A DNA stretch of 64,000 bases from an uncultured Chitinophagaceae bacterium (GCA_903881425.1 CAIRTF010000065.1:24374-88373); one strand, 5' to 3'. Shown: positions 1-9,964, numbered from the stretch's first letter. A program made the numbers and translations. The notes: generated from the letters alone by a model not told the origin.

Positions 1-528
1 CATTCTCTGAATATTGGTATTCAACAGATCAATTTGTGTTTTGCTCACTACTAATTGATAATAGATCTTGTAAATATTTACTTTAATGGATTCTTCTGTT
101 ACTTCTACATTCTTTTTTTGATAATCCATTGAGGTGGCTCTTGCCTGCAATCCAACAAAAACCTGACCGTCAAATAAAGTTTGCTGCAGTTGTAAACCCG
201 TATTGGCGGTGTATTTGGTACCAAACTTTACGGGAATATAAGAGCCGGCAGGCTGACCAAATATTTGCCCGGGTATTAATGAAGTGGGGATATCAATATA
301 ATCAGTTGTTCCCACAACGCCGGAAAATGTTGGTAAAGCAGCGGCGGTAACACCCCTGTTAATTTGCTCCTGAATTTGAATATTCAATAACGCATTTTTA
401 ACTTGCACGTTATTTTTATGTGCGTAGTCTAAACATTGTTGAATAGAAAACGAATGCTTATCCGCTTGTGCGAACGAAACGAAGCAAGTAAATAAAAATA
501 AAAAAAATAGCAGTTTTGTTTTTATCAT
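1..528 (-). CDS. TolC-family outer membrane efflux protein, N-terminal part (runs off the window)
   Basis: The reading frame is open for 176 codons from the ATG at 528 to the window edge. It begins with a hydrophobic signal peptide ending near an SFAQA site, followed by an SIQQCLDYA stretch typical of the first helix of TolC/OprM-type proteins (a repeat of the type 'L..A...N..' follows). These proteins form the outer-membrane channel of tripartite efflux pumps. The ATG overlaps the stop codon of the upstream TetR gene by 4 bp (ATGA), so the two should be co-transcribed and translationally coupled. The C-terminal part and any pump genes lie outside the window, so the substrate cannot be inferred. 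Confidence 0.85.
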   Translation of the reverse strand, partial: MIKTKLLFFLFLFTCFVSFAQADKHSFSIQQCLDYAHKNNVQVKNALLNIQIQEQINRGVTAAALPTFSGVVGTTDYIDIPTSLIPGQIFGQPAGSYIPVKFGTKYTANTGLQLQQTLFDGQVFVGLQARATSMDYQKKNVEVTEESIKVNIYKIYYQLVVSKTQIDLLNTNIQRM

Positions 529-1148
529 GAGTTCAATTGTTTTTGTTTGGATGATTGATATTTTTGAATGATTTTTTGTCCCTTGGAAGTAGCAATACCG
601 TATAAAAAATTATCAGTAATCACTTGCAACACAATGGTTGGGTTATGTTTACCAACGTTGAATAATTCCGGATTGAACATTAAGAATGTTGAGCCGATAC
701 GGAAACGAGTGAGAATATCTGTATTGATATCTTCTCGATACAAACCCTCTTTAATGCCTCTTTCTAAATTTTCTTTGATGGTATTGTATAAGAATTTGGC
801 CTTGTGATCGTTTAGTTTTTTATATGCTTTTGGATGATATTTTTCCAATTCATAAATAACAGATGGATTCATCACTTTTAATAATTCTTCCATCATGTTT
901 ACTGCCAATACAATCTCGTGAATTGCATTTTCGCTGTTGTTTTGCTGCATAGAACACTCTTGTTCATTACGGTCTATTTCCATCTTAATCACATCCTCAA
1001 CCAACGCATCTTTGTCTTCGTAAAACTGATAAATAGTTTTTTTAGAAATACCCAGGTGCGCAGCAATCTCATCCATGCTAACACTTCTTATGCCATAGCG
1101 CATAAATAATTCATGGCTTTTTAATAAAATTCTTTCCTGCATTTCCAT
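525..1148 (-). CDS. TetR/AcrR-family transcriptional regulator
   Basis: About 207 residues with an N-terminal TetR helix-turn-helix: QERILLKSHELFMRYGIRSV, then MDEIAAHLGISKKTIYQFYE, then the KDALVEDV hinge. The rest is an all-helical ligand-binding region that I cannot assign to a ligand. The start is placed at the methionine before EMQERIL, where family proteins usually begin. An in-frame ATG at 1196 would add 16 residues with no family similarity. The stop overlaps the downstream TolC start, so this is most likely the local repressor of an efflux operon. About 180 bp separate it from the divergent DUF502 gene, which leaves room for an operator. Confidence 0.88.
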   Translation of the reverse strand: MEMQERILLKSHELFMRYGIRSVSMDEIAAHLGISKKTIYQFYEDKDALVEDVIKMEIDRNEQECSMQQNNSENAIHEIVLAVNMMEELLKVMNPSVIYELEKYHPKAYKKLNDHKAKFLYNTIKENLERGIKEGLYREDINTDILTRFRIGSTFLMFNPELFNVGKHNPTIVLQVITDNFLYGIATSKGQKIIQKYQSSKQKQLNS

Positions 1149-1332
1149 AATGATAAAATCAGGGCGCAAAACTATGGAAACTTTTTTTGTTGCCAAAGTT
1201 TCTATGTGAAATTTTTGTTAAGCGGCAAATATTTGGGGTAAGTGAAAGCGTTTAATCGTTAATAAACTCAATGAATTGAGGCATTTCAAGGCAAAATGAC
1301 GAAATTCGACAGTTTATGCTGAACTTTGCCAG

Positions 1333-1977
1333 ATGGAACACACCAGAACAAATCTTTTTATACGTGGCTATTTAAAAAGAATGTTGCAATTGTTTTTGCA
1401 AGGTTTGATTGTGCTAGCACCCATCGGCATTACAGTCTATGCTGTTGTTTCTCTATTTCATTTTGTAGATGGTATTTTACCTAATATCATTCATTCTTTA
1501 TTTCCCGACCTTATTAAAATTGATGCCAACGGTAATTTAAAAAGTATTCCGGGAATGGGTTTTATCGTGGTAATATTATTAGTGTTATTGGTTGGCTGGA
1601 TATCTTCTTCATTTGTTGTAAAAAAATTAGTAGATGTTTTAGATACAGTATTGGAAAATACGCCCGGTATTAAATTTATTTATTCTTCTGTAAAAGATTT
1701 TTTAGAAGCATTTGCGGGTAATAAAAAGAAATTCGATAAACCCGTTTTGGTAAATGTAGATTCGGAAAATGTTTGGAGAATCGGATTCATCACTAAATAC
1801 GAAGCATGGGAGTTTGATTTGAAAGAACATTTTGTGGTATATGTGCCGCATTCTTATGCCATCAGCGGTATTACTTATTTTGTTCCAAAACACAAAGTCA
1901 AACTCATTGATAATATTAGTCCTGCAGATGCAATGAAATTTTCCGTAACCGGCGGTGTAACCGATGTGAATGATTAA
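1333..1977 (+). CDS. DUF502 family membrane protein
   Basis: The 214-residue protein has two hydrophobic spans near residues 17-45 and 74-95. It carries the family's PGIKFIYSSVKDFLEAF-like stretch after the second span and a soluble C-terminal domain with YVPHSYAISG. This matches DUF502, a widespread family of small two-span inner-membrane proteins of unknown biochemical role. The upstream gene is divergent and serC follows closely on the same strand, but no functional link is apparent. The start is the ATG at 1333; the first 15 residues are polar and basic, as expected for a cytoplasmic N-terminus. Confidence 0.85.
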   Translation: MEHTRTNLFIRGYLKRMLQLFLQGLIVLAPIGITVYAVVSLFHFVDGILPNIIHSLFPDLIKIDANGNLKSIPGMGFIVVILLVLLVGWISSSFVVKKLVDVLDTVLENTPGIKFIYSSVKDFLEAFAGNKKKFDKPVLVNVDSENVWRIGFITKYEAWEFDLKEHFVVYVPHSYAISGITYFVPKHKVKLIDNISPADAMKFSVTGGVTDVND

Positions 1978-2036
1978 TGTGCTTCTTAACAAAGCCTTTC
2001 CTCTTAATTTGTTTACTTTGCATTTTTGATCAGCTA

Positions 2037-3107
2037 ATGAAGAAACATAATTTTAATTCGGGTCCATCTATTCTACCTCAAGAGGTTTTGCAACAAGCAT
2101 CACAAGCCATTATAGATTTTAATGGTATTGGGTTATCTATTTTAGAAATTGGTCATCGTACCAATTGGTTTGTTGAGGTAATAGAAGAAGCAAAATTGCT
2201 GGTAAAAGAATTCATGCAATTGAATGAAGAATATGAAGTGTTGTTCTTGCATGGCGGTGCAACCACACAATTCATGCAAGTACCGATGAATCTATTGGAT
2301 GATAATGAAACAGCTGCTTATTGCGATAATGGTATTTGGGGAAGCAAAGCTTTTAAAGAAGCATCATTGTTCGGAAACGTAGTATTGGCAGCATCTTCAG
2401 CTGATAAGAAACATACATACATCAATAAAGATTTTGCAATTCCATCCAATGCAAAATACTTACACATCACATCCAATAATACCGTCGAGGGAACACAATG
2501 GCATCATTTCCCTGCTACCAATATTCCTTTGGTAGCAGATATGAGCAGTGATATTTTCAGTAAAGAAATTAATTTTAAACAATTCTCTTTGATCTATGCA
2601 GGCGCACAAAAAAATATGGGCGCTGCGGGTGTTAATTTGGTAGTAATTAAAAAAGATGTGTTAGGGAAAATGAAAAGAAGAATTCCCGCTATCATGGATT
2701 ATCAAAAACATATTGATGCGGGTTCTTTATTAAATACACCGCCGGTATTTGCTATTTATGTTGCATTGCTTACGTTGCGATGGATAAAAAAGGAAGGTGG
2801 TTTAAAAGAAATGGAAAGAAGAAGTATTGAACGTGCTAATTTATTCTATTCAACTATTGACAGTTTGCCAATATTTACTTCTTATATTAATAAAGAAGAT
2901 CGCAGTAATATGAATGCAGTTTTTTTTATGAAAGATGAAAAATTACAAGACCAATTTTTAGAAGAGTGTAAAGCCAATGGCATGATTGGTGTAAAAGGTT
3001 ACAGAACAGTTGGCGGACTTCGGGTAAGCATGTACAATGCATTGCCATTATCAAGTGTGCAGGCATTTTGTGAATTATCAAAAACATTCGCACAAAAAAA
3101 CGGATAA
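2037..3107 (+). CDS. serC: Phosphoserine aminotransferase
   Basis: The 356-residue class V aminotransferase converts 3-phosphohydroxypyruvate and glutamate to phosphoserine and 2-oxoglutarate, the second step of serine synthesis. It can also act in pyridoxal phosphate synthesis. The N-terminus reads KKHNFNSGPSILP, the FLHGGATTQF phosphate-binding loop follows, and the PLP lysine is K192 in YAGAQKNMGAAG. The start at 2037 is chosen because it gives the standard SerC N-terminus; an upstream in-frame start at 1977 would add a hydrophobic stretch not found in the family. A DUF1015 gene follows 22 bp downstream. The usual partner serA is not in this window. Confidence 0.95.
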   Translation: MKKHNFNSGPSILPQEVLQQASQAIIDFNGIGLSILEIGHRTNWFVEVIEEAKLLVKEFMQLNEEYEVLFLHGGATTQFMQVPMNLLDDNETAAYCDNGIWGSKAFKEASLFGNVVLAASSADKKHTYINKDFAIPSNAKYLHITSNNTVEGTQWHHFPATNIPLVADMSSDIFSKEINFKQFSLIYAGAQKNMGAAGVNLVVIKKDVLGKMKRRIPAIMDYQKHIDAGSLLNTPPVFAIYVALLTLRWIKKEGGLKEMERRSIERANLFYSTIDSLPIFTSYINKEDRSNMNAVFFMKDEKLQDQFLEECKANGMIGVKGYRTVGGLRVSMYNALPLSSVQAFCELSKTFAQKNG

Positions 3108-3129
3108 TCATTATAAATTAATTCTATAG

Positions 3130-4368
3130 ATGACATTGATCAAACCTTTTAAAGCATTACGTCCCCAGGCACAATTTGCAAAACAAGTAGCCAGCAGACC
3201 GTATGATGTATTGAACAGCGCAGAAGCAAAAATTGAAGCACAAGGCAATCCGTATTCTTTCTTGCATATTACTAAAAGTGAAATTGATTTAAATAATAGT
3301 ATTGATATTCATTCGCAATCTGTTTACGAACAAGCCAAAGAAAATTTGGCTGCATTTATTAAACGAGATGTTTTGTTCAGAGAAGATAAAGACTGCTATT
3401 ATATTTATCGGTTGATCATGAATGGAAGAAGTCAGACCGGATTGGTTTGTGTAAGCAGTGTGGATGATTACGAAAACGATATTATCAAGAAACATGAATT
3501 CACTCGTCCCGAAAAAGAACAAGATCGCATCAATCATATTAAAACATCCGGCGCACAAACAGGCAATGTTTTTTTAGCGTACCGCAATCACAAAAGCGTT
3601 GATACTATCATTGAGAAATGGATGACCGCCAAACAACCGGTGTATGATTTTATTGCAGAAGATGAAATTCAGCATTCCATCTGGATCGTAAATGATAACG
3701 ATACTATTGATAAAATATCTGAAATTTTTGCAACAGAAATTCCTTGTACCTATATAGCAGATGGCCATCATCGTGCCGCATCGGCAGCAAAAGTGAGAAA
3801 AGCCCTGGGAAAAAATGCTAGCGAAAATGCAAATTATTTTTTAACTACTTTATTTCCATCCGATCAATTATACATCATGGATTATAACAGAGTAGTAAAG
3901 GATTTGAACGGATTAAGTGCAGAAGAATTTTTATCAGCACTCAAAGAAAAATTTTCAGTTGAAGAAGCAGGAACAAAAGAAGTTAAGCCAAAACAAGCAC
4001 ATGAGTTTGGTTTGTTTATTGAAAATAAATGGTATAAATTAACAGCAAAAGAAGGAACCTTTAATGCAAATGATCCGATTGGTATTTTAGATGTAACCAT
4101 TCTTTCCGAAAATATTTTAGATAAGATTTTAAATATCAAAGATCAGCGCACAGATAAAAGAATTGATTTTGTTGGAGGGATGCGTGGATTGATAGCATTA
4201 GAAAAACGCGTACAAAGTGGCGAGATGAAAGCTGCATTCAGCCTATATCCTGTAACTATTCATCAATTATTTGATATCGCCGATAGCGGCAATGTAATGC
4301 CACCAAAAAGTACTTGGTTCGAACCAAAACTTCGCGATGGATTATTAACACATTTGATCTACGAATAA
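3130..4368 (+). CDS. DUF1015 family protein
   Basis: A 412-residue soluble protein with the hallmarks of DUF1015: an N-terminal PFKALRP, a VASRPYDVL segment near residue 20, and YIADGHHRAASA near residue 210. It has no signal peptide or membrane span. The family often sits next to serine biosynthesis genes (serC, serA), as here 22 bp after serC, but its biochemical activity is not established to my knowledge. The gap to the next gene is only 9 bp, so the three genes from serC to the TPR protein probably form one operon. Confidence 0.85.
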   Translation: MTLIKPFKALRPQAQFAKQVASRPYDVLNSAEAKIEAQGNPYSFLHITKSEIDLNNSIDIHSQSVYEQAKENLAAFIKRDVLFREDKDCYYIYRLIMNGRSQTGLVCVSSVDDYENDIIKKHEFTRPEKEQDRINHIKTSGAQTGNVFLAYRNHKSVDTIIEKWMTAKQPVYDFIAEDEIQHSIWIVNDNDTIDKISEIFATEIPCTYIADGHHRAASAAKVRKALGKNASENANYFLTTLFPSDQLYIMDYNRVVKDLNGLSAEEFLSALKEKFSVEEAGTKEVKPKQAHEFGLFIENKWYKLTAKEGTFNANDPIGILDVTILSENILDKILNIKDQRTDKRIDFVGGMRGLIALEKRVQSGEMKAAFSLYPVTIHQLFDIADSGNVMPPKSTWFEPKLRDGLLTHLIYE

Positions 4369-4377
4369 ATAATCAGC

Positions 4378-5412
4378 ATGAAATATTTTTTGATTTCTTT
4401 TTTTATTATTCTTAGTTGTTCAGGTTTTGCGCAACAACAAGATGCCAAACAATTATACGAAACCGCCAAAGGTTTTATGCGTCAGGGTGATTATGATAAC
4501 GCTACATTGGTATTCAACCGTGCATTACAACAAGATCCCTTGAATTTAGAGATGCTGAAAGATTTTGCTTTTTTAAATGTTTTGAAAAGAGATTTTGCCA
4601 AAGCCATTGAAGTTGGAAAAACTTTGGTTGACAGACCAGATGCAGATGAACAAACTTTTCAAATTTTAGGTATGGCTTATAAGGCTGTTGCCGATAATAA
4701 AGAGTGTGGTAAATTATATAAAAAGGCATTGAAGAAATTTCCGACAAGCGGCGTATTATTAAATGATGCCGGAGAGTTATCTGCAATGGATGGAGATATG
4801 AATGGTGCTATTAATAATTGGGAACATGGTATTGAATCAGATCCCAATTACAGCAGTAACTATTATAATGCTACGATGTATTATGCAAGAGCAGGCGATT
4901 TGTTTTGGATATTAATCTATGGAGAATTGTTTTTAAATATTGAAAGTTATTCAACTCGTTCCGCTGAAATGAAAAGTGTTCTATTGGAAGCTTATAAAAA
5001 ATTATATGCAGGAGGCGATGTAACGAAATTATTAGCCACAGAAAAAAAGGCGAACACTTTTGAAAAAGCATTTATTGAAACATTGGCAAAAAGCAATAAT
5101 CTTTCATCAGAAGGAATTACACCTGAAAATTTAGGAGCCATCAGAACACGTTTTATTTTAGATTGGTTTGGCGATAAAAACAATGAAAAATTTCCGTTTC
5201 GGTTATTCGATAATATGCAGTACTTGTTACGCGAAGGAATTTTTGATGCTTACAATCAGTGGATTTTTGGTGCAGCAAAAAGTCCAAGTGCTTATCAGAA
5301 CTGGATTTTATCACACGAACAGGAAGCAAATGCTTTTAAACAATTTCAGCAAAGTCGAATTTTTAAAGTACCAACCGGTCAGCACTATCGGGAATTTACG
5401 TTCAATAAATAA
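4378..5412 (+). CDS. Secreted tetratricopeptide-repeat protein
   Basis: 344 residues with a signal peptide (cleavage expected after CSGFAQ) and at least three TPR-like units in the first 180 residues, for example AKGFMRQGDYDNATLVFNRA and LNDAGELSAMDGDMNGAINN. The C-terminal half has no motif I recognise. TPRs mediate protein-protein contacts, and the signal peptide places this one in the periplasm. It starts 9 bp after the DUF1015 gene and is followed by a clear terminator, so it is probably the last gene of the serC operon. Confidence 0.75.
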   Translation: MKYFLISFFIILSCSGFAQQQDAKQLYETAKGFMRQGDYDNATLVFNRALQQDPLNLEMLKDFAFLNVLKRDFAKAIEVGKTLVDRPDADEQTFQILGMAYKAVADNKECGKLYKKALKKFPTSGVLLNDAGELSAMDGDMNGAINNWEHGIESDPNYSSNYYNATMYYARAGDLFWILIYGELFLNIESYSTRSAEMKSVLLEAYKKLYAGGDVTKLLATEKKANTFEKAFIETLAKSNNLSSEGITPENLGAIRTRFILDWFGDKNNEKFPFRLFDNMQYLLREGIFDAYNQWIFGAAKSPSAYQNWILSHEQEANAFKQFQQSRIFKVPTGQHYREFTFNK

Positions 5413-5422
5413 TATTAAATAC

Positions 5423-5448
5423 AACCATCTTTAGCTGATGGTTTTTTA
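5423..5448 (+). terminator. Rho-independent terminator after the serC operon
   Basis: The 7-bp inverted repeat AACCATC / GATGGTT (5423-5429 and 5437-5443) with a 7-nt loop is followed by a T run. It lies 11 bp after the stop of the TPR gene. Confidence 0.8.
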
Positions 5449-5505
5449 TTTCCACAGTTTTAATTAATTTGTACAACTTTGTTTCATCACTAACGATTGT
5501 TGCAC

Positions 5506-7296
5506 ATGCCTAATAAAAGATTATTTGATGCTGTTGATTATCAATTAAACAAGTTTCCCAAACAAGATATGTTTGGTGCAAAAGAAAATGGAAATTGGAA
5601 AACATATTCTACTCAAGAAGTAAAAGATATCGTTAATAAACTCAGTGCCGGCTTATTGGAATTGGGTGTAAACGGTAATGATTTTACACCGGAAGGAAGT
5701 GATAAAATTGCCATCATCAGCAATAACAGACCGGAATGGGTTTTTACTGATTTAGCAGTTCAACAAATTGGTGCCATTTTAGTTCCGCTCTATCCAACAA
5801 CCAATCCGCACGAAATAGAATTCATCTTAAATGATTGTAAAGCGAAATACATTTTTGTTAGTAATACAGAAATGTTTGAGAAGATCAGTGCTATTCAACC
5901 GAACATTCCTTCATTACAAAATATTTATTCTTTCGATATAGTTGCCAATGCCAATCATTGGAGCAAGATAACAGCTTTGACTAATGAAAATGCATTGCAA
6001 AAAGTTGAAGAGAGTAAAAAAAACATCCCGGTTTCTCATTTGGCTACCATCATTTATACATCCGGTACAACAGGCGTTCCAAAAGGTGTAATGCTAAGCC
6101 ATGAAAATATTTATTCTTGCTTGGAGTACAGCAGAGAAAGTTTTCCGTTTGAAGATGCACCCAATAATAGGGCATTGAGTTTTTTACCACTCAATCATAT
6201 TTTTGAAAAGATCATCACGTACATTTATTTATATAGCGGCGTTAGCATTTATTATGCAGAAAGTTTAGATACAATCGGAGATAATTTAAAAGAAATAAAG
6301 CCAAATGGTTTTAGTACCGTTCCAAGATTATTAGAAAAAGTGTTTGAAAAGATCATGATGAAAGGAAATGAGTTGACGGGAATAAAAAGAAAATTATTTT
6401 TCTGGTCAGTTTCGTTGGCAGAAAAATATGATTGCAATATCAGTGGTGGTTTATGGTATAATATTCAATTGGCTATTGCAAATAAACTCATCTTTAATAA
6501 ATGGCGAGAAGCATTAGGCGGTAATATTGGTTATATTGTAACAGGCGGAGCGGCTTGCCAGGTAAAGCTTTTACGCATTTTTAATGCTGCAAGAATTCCT
6601 GTATATGAAGGTTATGGGCCAACAGAAAATAGCCCGGTTATCAGCATTAACAGAAAAGGAAAAGGCGGAACAAAATTTGGAACTGTTGGTCCGCCCATTA
6701 ATGGTATTGAAGTAAAATTAGCAGATGATGGTGAGATAATCGTAAGAGGCTCAACGGTGATGCAGGGATATTATAAGCGACCTGATCTGACTGCCGAAAC
6801 AATTATTGAAGGATGGTTGCATACAGGCGATATAGGCATATTTGTAGATGGAAAATATTTGAAGATCACTGACAGAAAAAAAGAATTATTTAAAACAAGC
6901 GGTGGAAAATATGTAGCACCCCAACCGATAGAAAATAAATTTAAAGAAAGCCCTTTTGTAGAACAGATGATGGTAGTGGGTGCAGATAGAAAATTTGTTG
7001 GTGCATTAATTGTTCCATCTTTCACTACATTAAAAGAATGGATGAAAGAAAAAGCAATCCCATTTGTTACCAATGAAGATGCCATACACAATCCGAAAGT
7101 GTTGGAGTTATACAAACAATTAATAGAAAGCTTCAACGAATTTTTTAATCATGTAGAGCAAGTAAAGAAATTTGAATTATTGCCTTATGAATGGAGTATT
7201 GATACCGGAGAGATGACACCAAAGATGAGTTTGAAAAGAAAAGTTGTGATGGAAAAATATAAAGATGCAATTGAAAGAATTTACGCAGATACTTAA
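5506..7296 (+). CDS. Long-chain fatty acid--CoA ligase (AMP-forming)
   Basis: The 596-residue member of the adenylate-forming superfamily activates a fatty acid with ATP and joins it to CoA. The P-loop IIYTSGTTGVPKGVMLSHE lies at about residues 182-200. A GYGPTE adenine-binding motif, a GWLHTGDIG motif and the hinge DRKKELFKTSGGKYVAP follow in order. Length and motifs fit the FAA1/FadD15-like branch of eukaryote-like long-chain ligases common in Bacteroidota. The ATG at 5506 is preferred to the TTG three codons upstream. The gene stands alone between two terminators. Confidence 0.92.
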   Translation: MPNKRLFDAVDYQLNKFPKQDMFGAKENGNWKTYSTQEVKDIVNKLSAGLLELGVNGNDFTPEGSDKIAIISNNRPEWVFTDLAVQQIGAILVPLYPTTNPHEIEFILNDCKAKYIFVSNTEMFEKISAIQPNIPSLQNIYSFDIVANANHWSKITALTNENALQKVEESKKNIPVSHLATIIYTSGTTGVPKGVMLSHENIYSCLEYSRESFPFEDAPNNRALSFLPLNHIFEKIITYIYLYSGVSIYYAESLDTIGDNLKEIKPNGFSTVPRLLEKVFEKIMMKGNELTGIKRKLFFWSVSLAEKYDCNISGGLWYNIQLAIANKLIFNKWREALGGNIGYIVTGGAACQVKLLRIFNAARIPVYEGYGPTENSPVISINRKGKGGTKFGTVGPPINGIEVKLADDGEIIVRGSTVMQGYYKRPDLTAETIIEGWLHTGDIGIFVDGKYLKITDRKKELFKTSGGKYVAPQPIENKFKESPFVEQMMVVGADRKFVGALIVPSFTTLKEWMKEKAIPFVTNEDAIHNPKVLELYKQLIESFNEFFNHVEQVKKFELLPYEWSIDTGEMTPKMSLKRKVVMEKYKDAIERIYADT

Positions 7297-7336
7297 AATT
7301 AAAAAGGCTTCAACATTGTTGAAGCCTTTTTAATTT
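7296..7336. terminator. Bidirectional terminator between the acyl-CoA ligase and the M1 peptidase
   Basis: A perfect 19-bp inverted repeat (7296-7314 and 7318-7336) with a 3-nt loop has a GC core, GGCTTCAAC/GTTGAAGCC, flanked by A and T runs. It lies between two convergent genes and can therefore stop transcription from both sides. Its first base is the last base of the upstream stop codon. Confidence 0.88.
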
Positions 7337-7348
7337 GATGATCGATTT

Positions 7349-9964
7349 TTATTTAAAATCGGTATCAGGAATATTTGAATTCACTTTTATCTCTTTGGCT
7401 TTAAAATCTATTACTTGCCCGCCAAAATCTGCCTTTCTTTCAAAAGGAAATTTAATTCCATTTACTTCTCTGTAATCACTCAAATCGGCAGATGTAACCA
7501 CATTTCCATTATTTTCAGCCACCTCTTTTATTTTTAACCCGGTCTTTTCATCAAAATAATTTTTAATCGTTTTTCCCGAACTATTGGTAGCTGTTACCAC
7601 ATATACATAAGCATCATTCATTAATTCTAACATGGGTGCCAATGTTAGAGTATATCCATTCTTGGCATAATCCAATTCAGGAAAAATACTCATCTCTTCT
7701 TTTAAAGATTTTTTCATTTCATCTGTCACCGGAGCAGCTTGCCCGTTTTGTATAAAAGAAATATTATCGCCGTTCACAGAAATATGAACAGGCGTCATAT
7801 TCATAGTAGGAACAGAAATTTCCTGTAAATATTTATCGGGAGATTTTTGTTTTAAAGTGTACAATACATCTATTCCCTGAACAGTTCCGTTTGCAACTAC
7901 AGAAAGATCAGTTACTGATTTTAATTTATCGGCACCACCAATTGCTTTTACATAATTGTTAATGATATCATTTGCCGTAATACCTGCTGCCGCTGATTTT
8001 GGTTTAGCTGCTACCCATGTATTGTTTGCCGGATTCACATCAGGAAATACATGTTCAGGATCAATTGTTATTGCTGTGATTTTTGAAGTTGAATTGAATT
8101 TGAATGTCCAGGTGCTGCCACGTTGCCAAACTTCTGCCGGTAACTTTACCGTATCTGTTTTTCCGTTTTCTTGCTTGATACTTAGAATAACAGGCAATGC
8201 CATTTCTTCTAAATTCTCGATGGTTATTAAAGCTCCTTTTGTTACATCGCCTTTTACATATTTTACATCTTTAACACCTTGATCTAATTTCCAATTGTTC
8301 ATAAACCATCCACGCCAGAACCAACTTAAATCCTCACCTGCAACATTTTCTATTGTTCTAAAAAAATCATAAGGCGTTGGATGTTTGAATGCCCAACGTT
8401 TAATATAAGTTCTGAAAGCATAATCAAATCTATCAATACCTAATATATGTTCACGTAAAATAGCTAAGCCCATTCCCGGTTTTAAATAAGCTGCAATGCC
8501 CAATGAGTTTGCACTTAAAACATCGGGTGTGTTTAAAATTGCTTCTGAATTAGGATTGAAAATATATCTTGCCATTTGTTGCGCATCTTGCTTTTCAACA
8601 TATTCTCCTTTATTAAAAAATTTAGTGTCTACATCATTAATAAAAGTGTTGAAGCCTTCATCCATCCAGGCAAATTTTCTTTCATTAGAACCAACGATCA
8701 TTGGAAACCAGTTATGACCAAATTCGTGGTTGGTTACGCCCCACAATCCACCTTTCTTCGAATCTAATCCGCAGAACACAATGCCAGGATATTCCATACC
8801 GCTGATATTTCCTGCAACGTTGGTAGCAACAGGATACGTAAATTCAAACCATTCTTGAGAATATAATTCAATACAATTTTTTACATACTCTGTAGATCTT
8901 CCCCAACCATCATTACCCTTACTTTCAACAGGATAAACAGATTGTGCCAATATTTTTTTGCCGCTTGGTAAATTAATTTTAGATGCATCCCAGATAAATG
9001 CTTTTGATGCAGCCCAGGCAACATCACGTGTATTTTTACAAACAAAATGCCAGGTCAATTCTTTTTTAGCAGGATACCAGGATGATTTATTGATATCTGA
9101 TTCATCTTTGATGGTTACTGTTTTCTCACTATTTTTTGCTTCATTGATTTTTGCAATAGTGCTTGCAGTATATGTTTCAGCCGGATTCAATAATTCACCG
9201 GAACCAACAACTACTAAATCTGCCGGAGCAGTAATGGTATAATCAATATCACCATATTCTAAATAGAATTCTGAGGAGCCTAAATATGGAATAGTATTCC
9301 ATCCAATCACATCATCATACACACACATGCGTGGAAACCATTGTGCTATTTCGTAGATCCAACCATTCTTGGTTTTTGATCTTCCCGTTCTGTCTGTTCC
9401 ATATTCAGGAACAGTAAATGCATAAACTATTTTTATTTGAATGGAACCGCCTGCTGATTTCACTGCATCTTTTAATCTTATCTGCATTCTGGTATCTGTG
9501 ATAATATAATCTGCTTTTTCTGCTTTACCATTTGTAATGATCTCAACAGATTTTATTTCATCACCTTTTGTAAATGTTTTATTGGCAAATCTTCCGCCAT
9601 TCACATCAGCAGTAGCTTCTCCGCGAGAATCTTCTTTGTAAATATTTTGATCTAATTGCAGCCAAACAAATGGTAGTTTATCCGGACTGTTATTGGTATA
9701 TGAAATAGTAACACTACCACTTACTTTATGCGAAACAGTATCTAAAGAAGTGTTGATCTTATAGTCCGCACGGTTTTGCCAATACTTTGGTCCGGGTTCG
9801 CCGCCTGCAGAACGATATTCATTGCCATTGCTGGTATAAAATAAAGGCATGAACACTCTGTGCTGATCGTATTTAGAACTTGCAGCAGCAGTATTTTGTG
9901 CATTTGCGGTTGAAACAACTACAATCGCAAACAATAAACATTGAAGAATAGATTTGATTTTCAT
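7349..9964 (-). CDS. M1-family metallopeptidase (secreted aminopeptidase)
   Basis: The 871-residue protein has a signal peptide ending at TANAQ and a gluzincin core. The zinc site is HEFGH (residues 413-417), with the third ligand E436 in WMDEGFN. The substrate-binding GMEYP (389-393) takes the place of the usual GAMEN. M1 enzymes remove N-terminal residues from peptides. The variant GMEYP motif and the exported location are typical of the Bacteroidota branch and argue for a periplasmic or surface role in peptide degradation. The region after about residue 640 is a long C-terminal extension reminiscent of a lipoprotein-carrier-like beta domain. The gene is flanked by terminators on both sides and is probably monocistronic. 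Confidence 0.92.
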   Translation of the reverse strand: MKIKSILQCLLFAIVVVSTANAQNTAAASSKYDQHRVFMPLFYTSNGNEYRSAGGEPGPKYWQNRADYKINTSLDTVSHKVSGSVTISYTNNSPDKLPFVWLQLDQNIYKEDSRGEATADVNGGRFANKTFTKGDEIKSVEIITNGKAEKADYIITDTRMQIRLKDAVKSAGGSIQIKIVYAFTVPEYGTDRTGRSKTKNGWIYEIAQWFPRMCVYDDVIGWNTIPYLGSSEFYLEYGDIDYTITAPADLVVVGSGELLNPAETYTASTIAKINEAKNSEKTVTIKDESDINKSSWYPAKKELTWHFVCKNTRDVAWAASKAFIWDASKINLPSGKKILAQSVYPVESKGNDGWGRSTEYVKNCIELYSQEWFEFTYPVATNVAGNISGMEYPGIVFCGLDSKKGGLWGVTNHEFGHNWFPMIVGSNERKFAWMDEGFNTFINDVDTKFFNKGEYVEKQDAQQMARYIFNPNSEAILNTPDVLSANSLGIAAYLKPGMGLAILREHILGIDRFDYAFRTYIKRWAFKHPTPYDFFRTIENVAGEDLSWFWRGWFMNNWKLDQGVKDVKYVKGDVTKGALITIENLEEMALPVILSIKQENGKTDTVKLPAEVWQRGSTWTFKFNSTSKITAITIDPEHVFPDVNPANNTWVAAKPKSAAAGITANDIINNYVKAIGGADKLKSVTDLSVVANGTVQGIDVLYTLKQKSPDKYLQEISVPTMNMTPVHISVNGDNISFIQNGQAAPVTDEMKKSLKEEMSIFPELDYAKNGYTLTLAPMLELMNDAYVYVVTATNSSGKTIKNYFDEKTGLKIKEVAENNGNVVTSADLSDYREVNGIKFPFERKADFGGQVIDFKAKEIKVNSNIPDTDFK

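Noticed and set aside
129..350. Plus-strand 73-codon frame at the left edge
   Set aside because: Antisense to the TolC-like gene, whose signal peptide and helix motifs support the minus strand.
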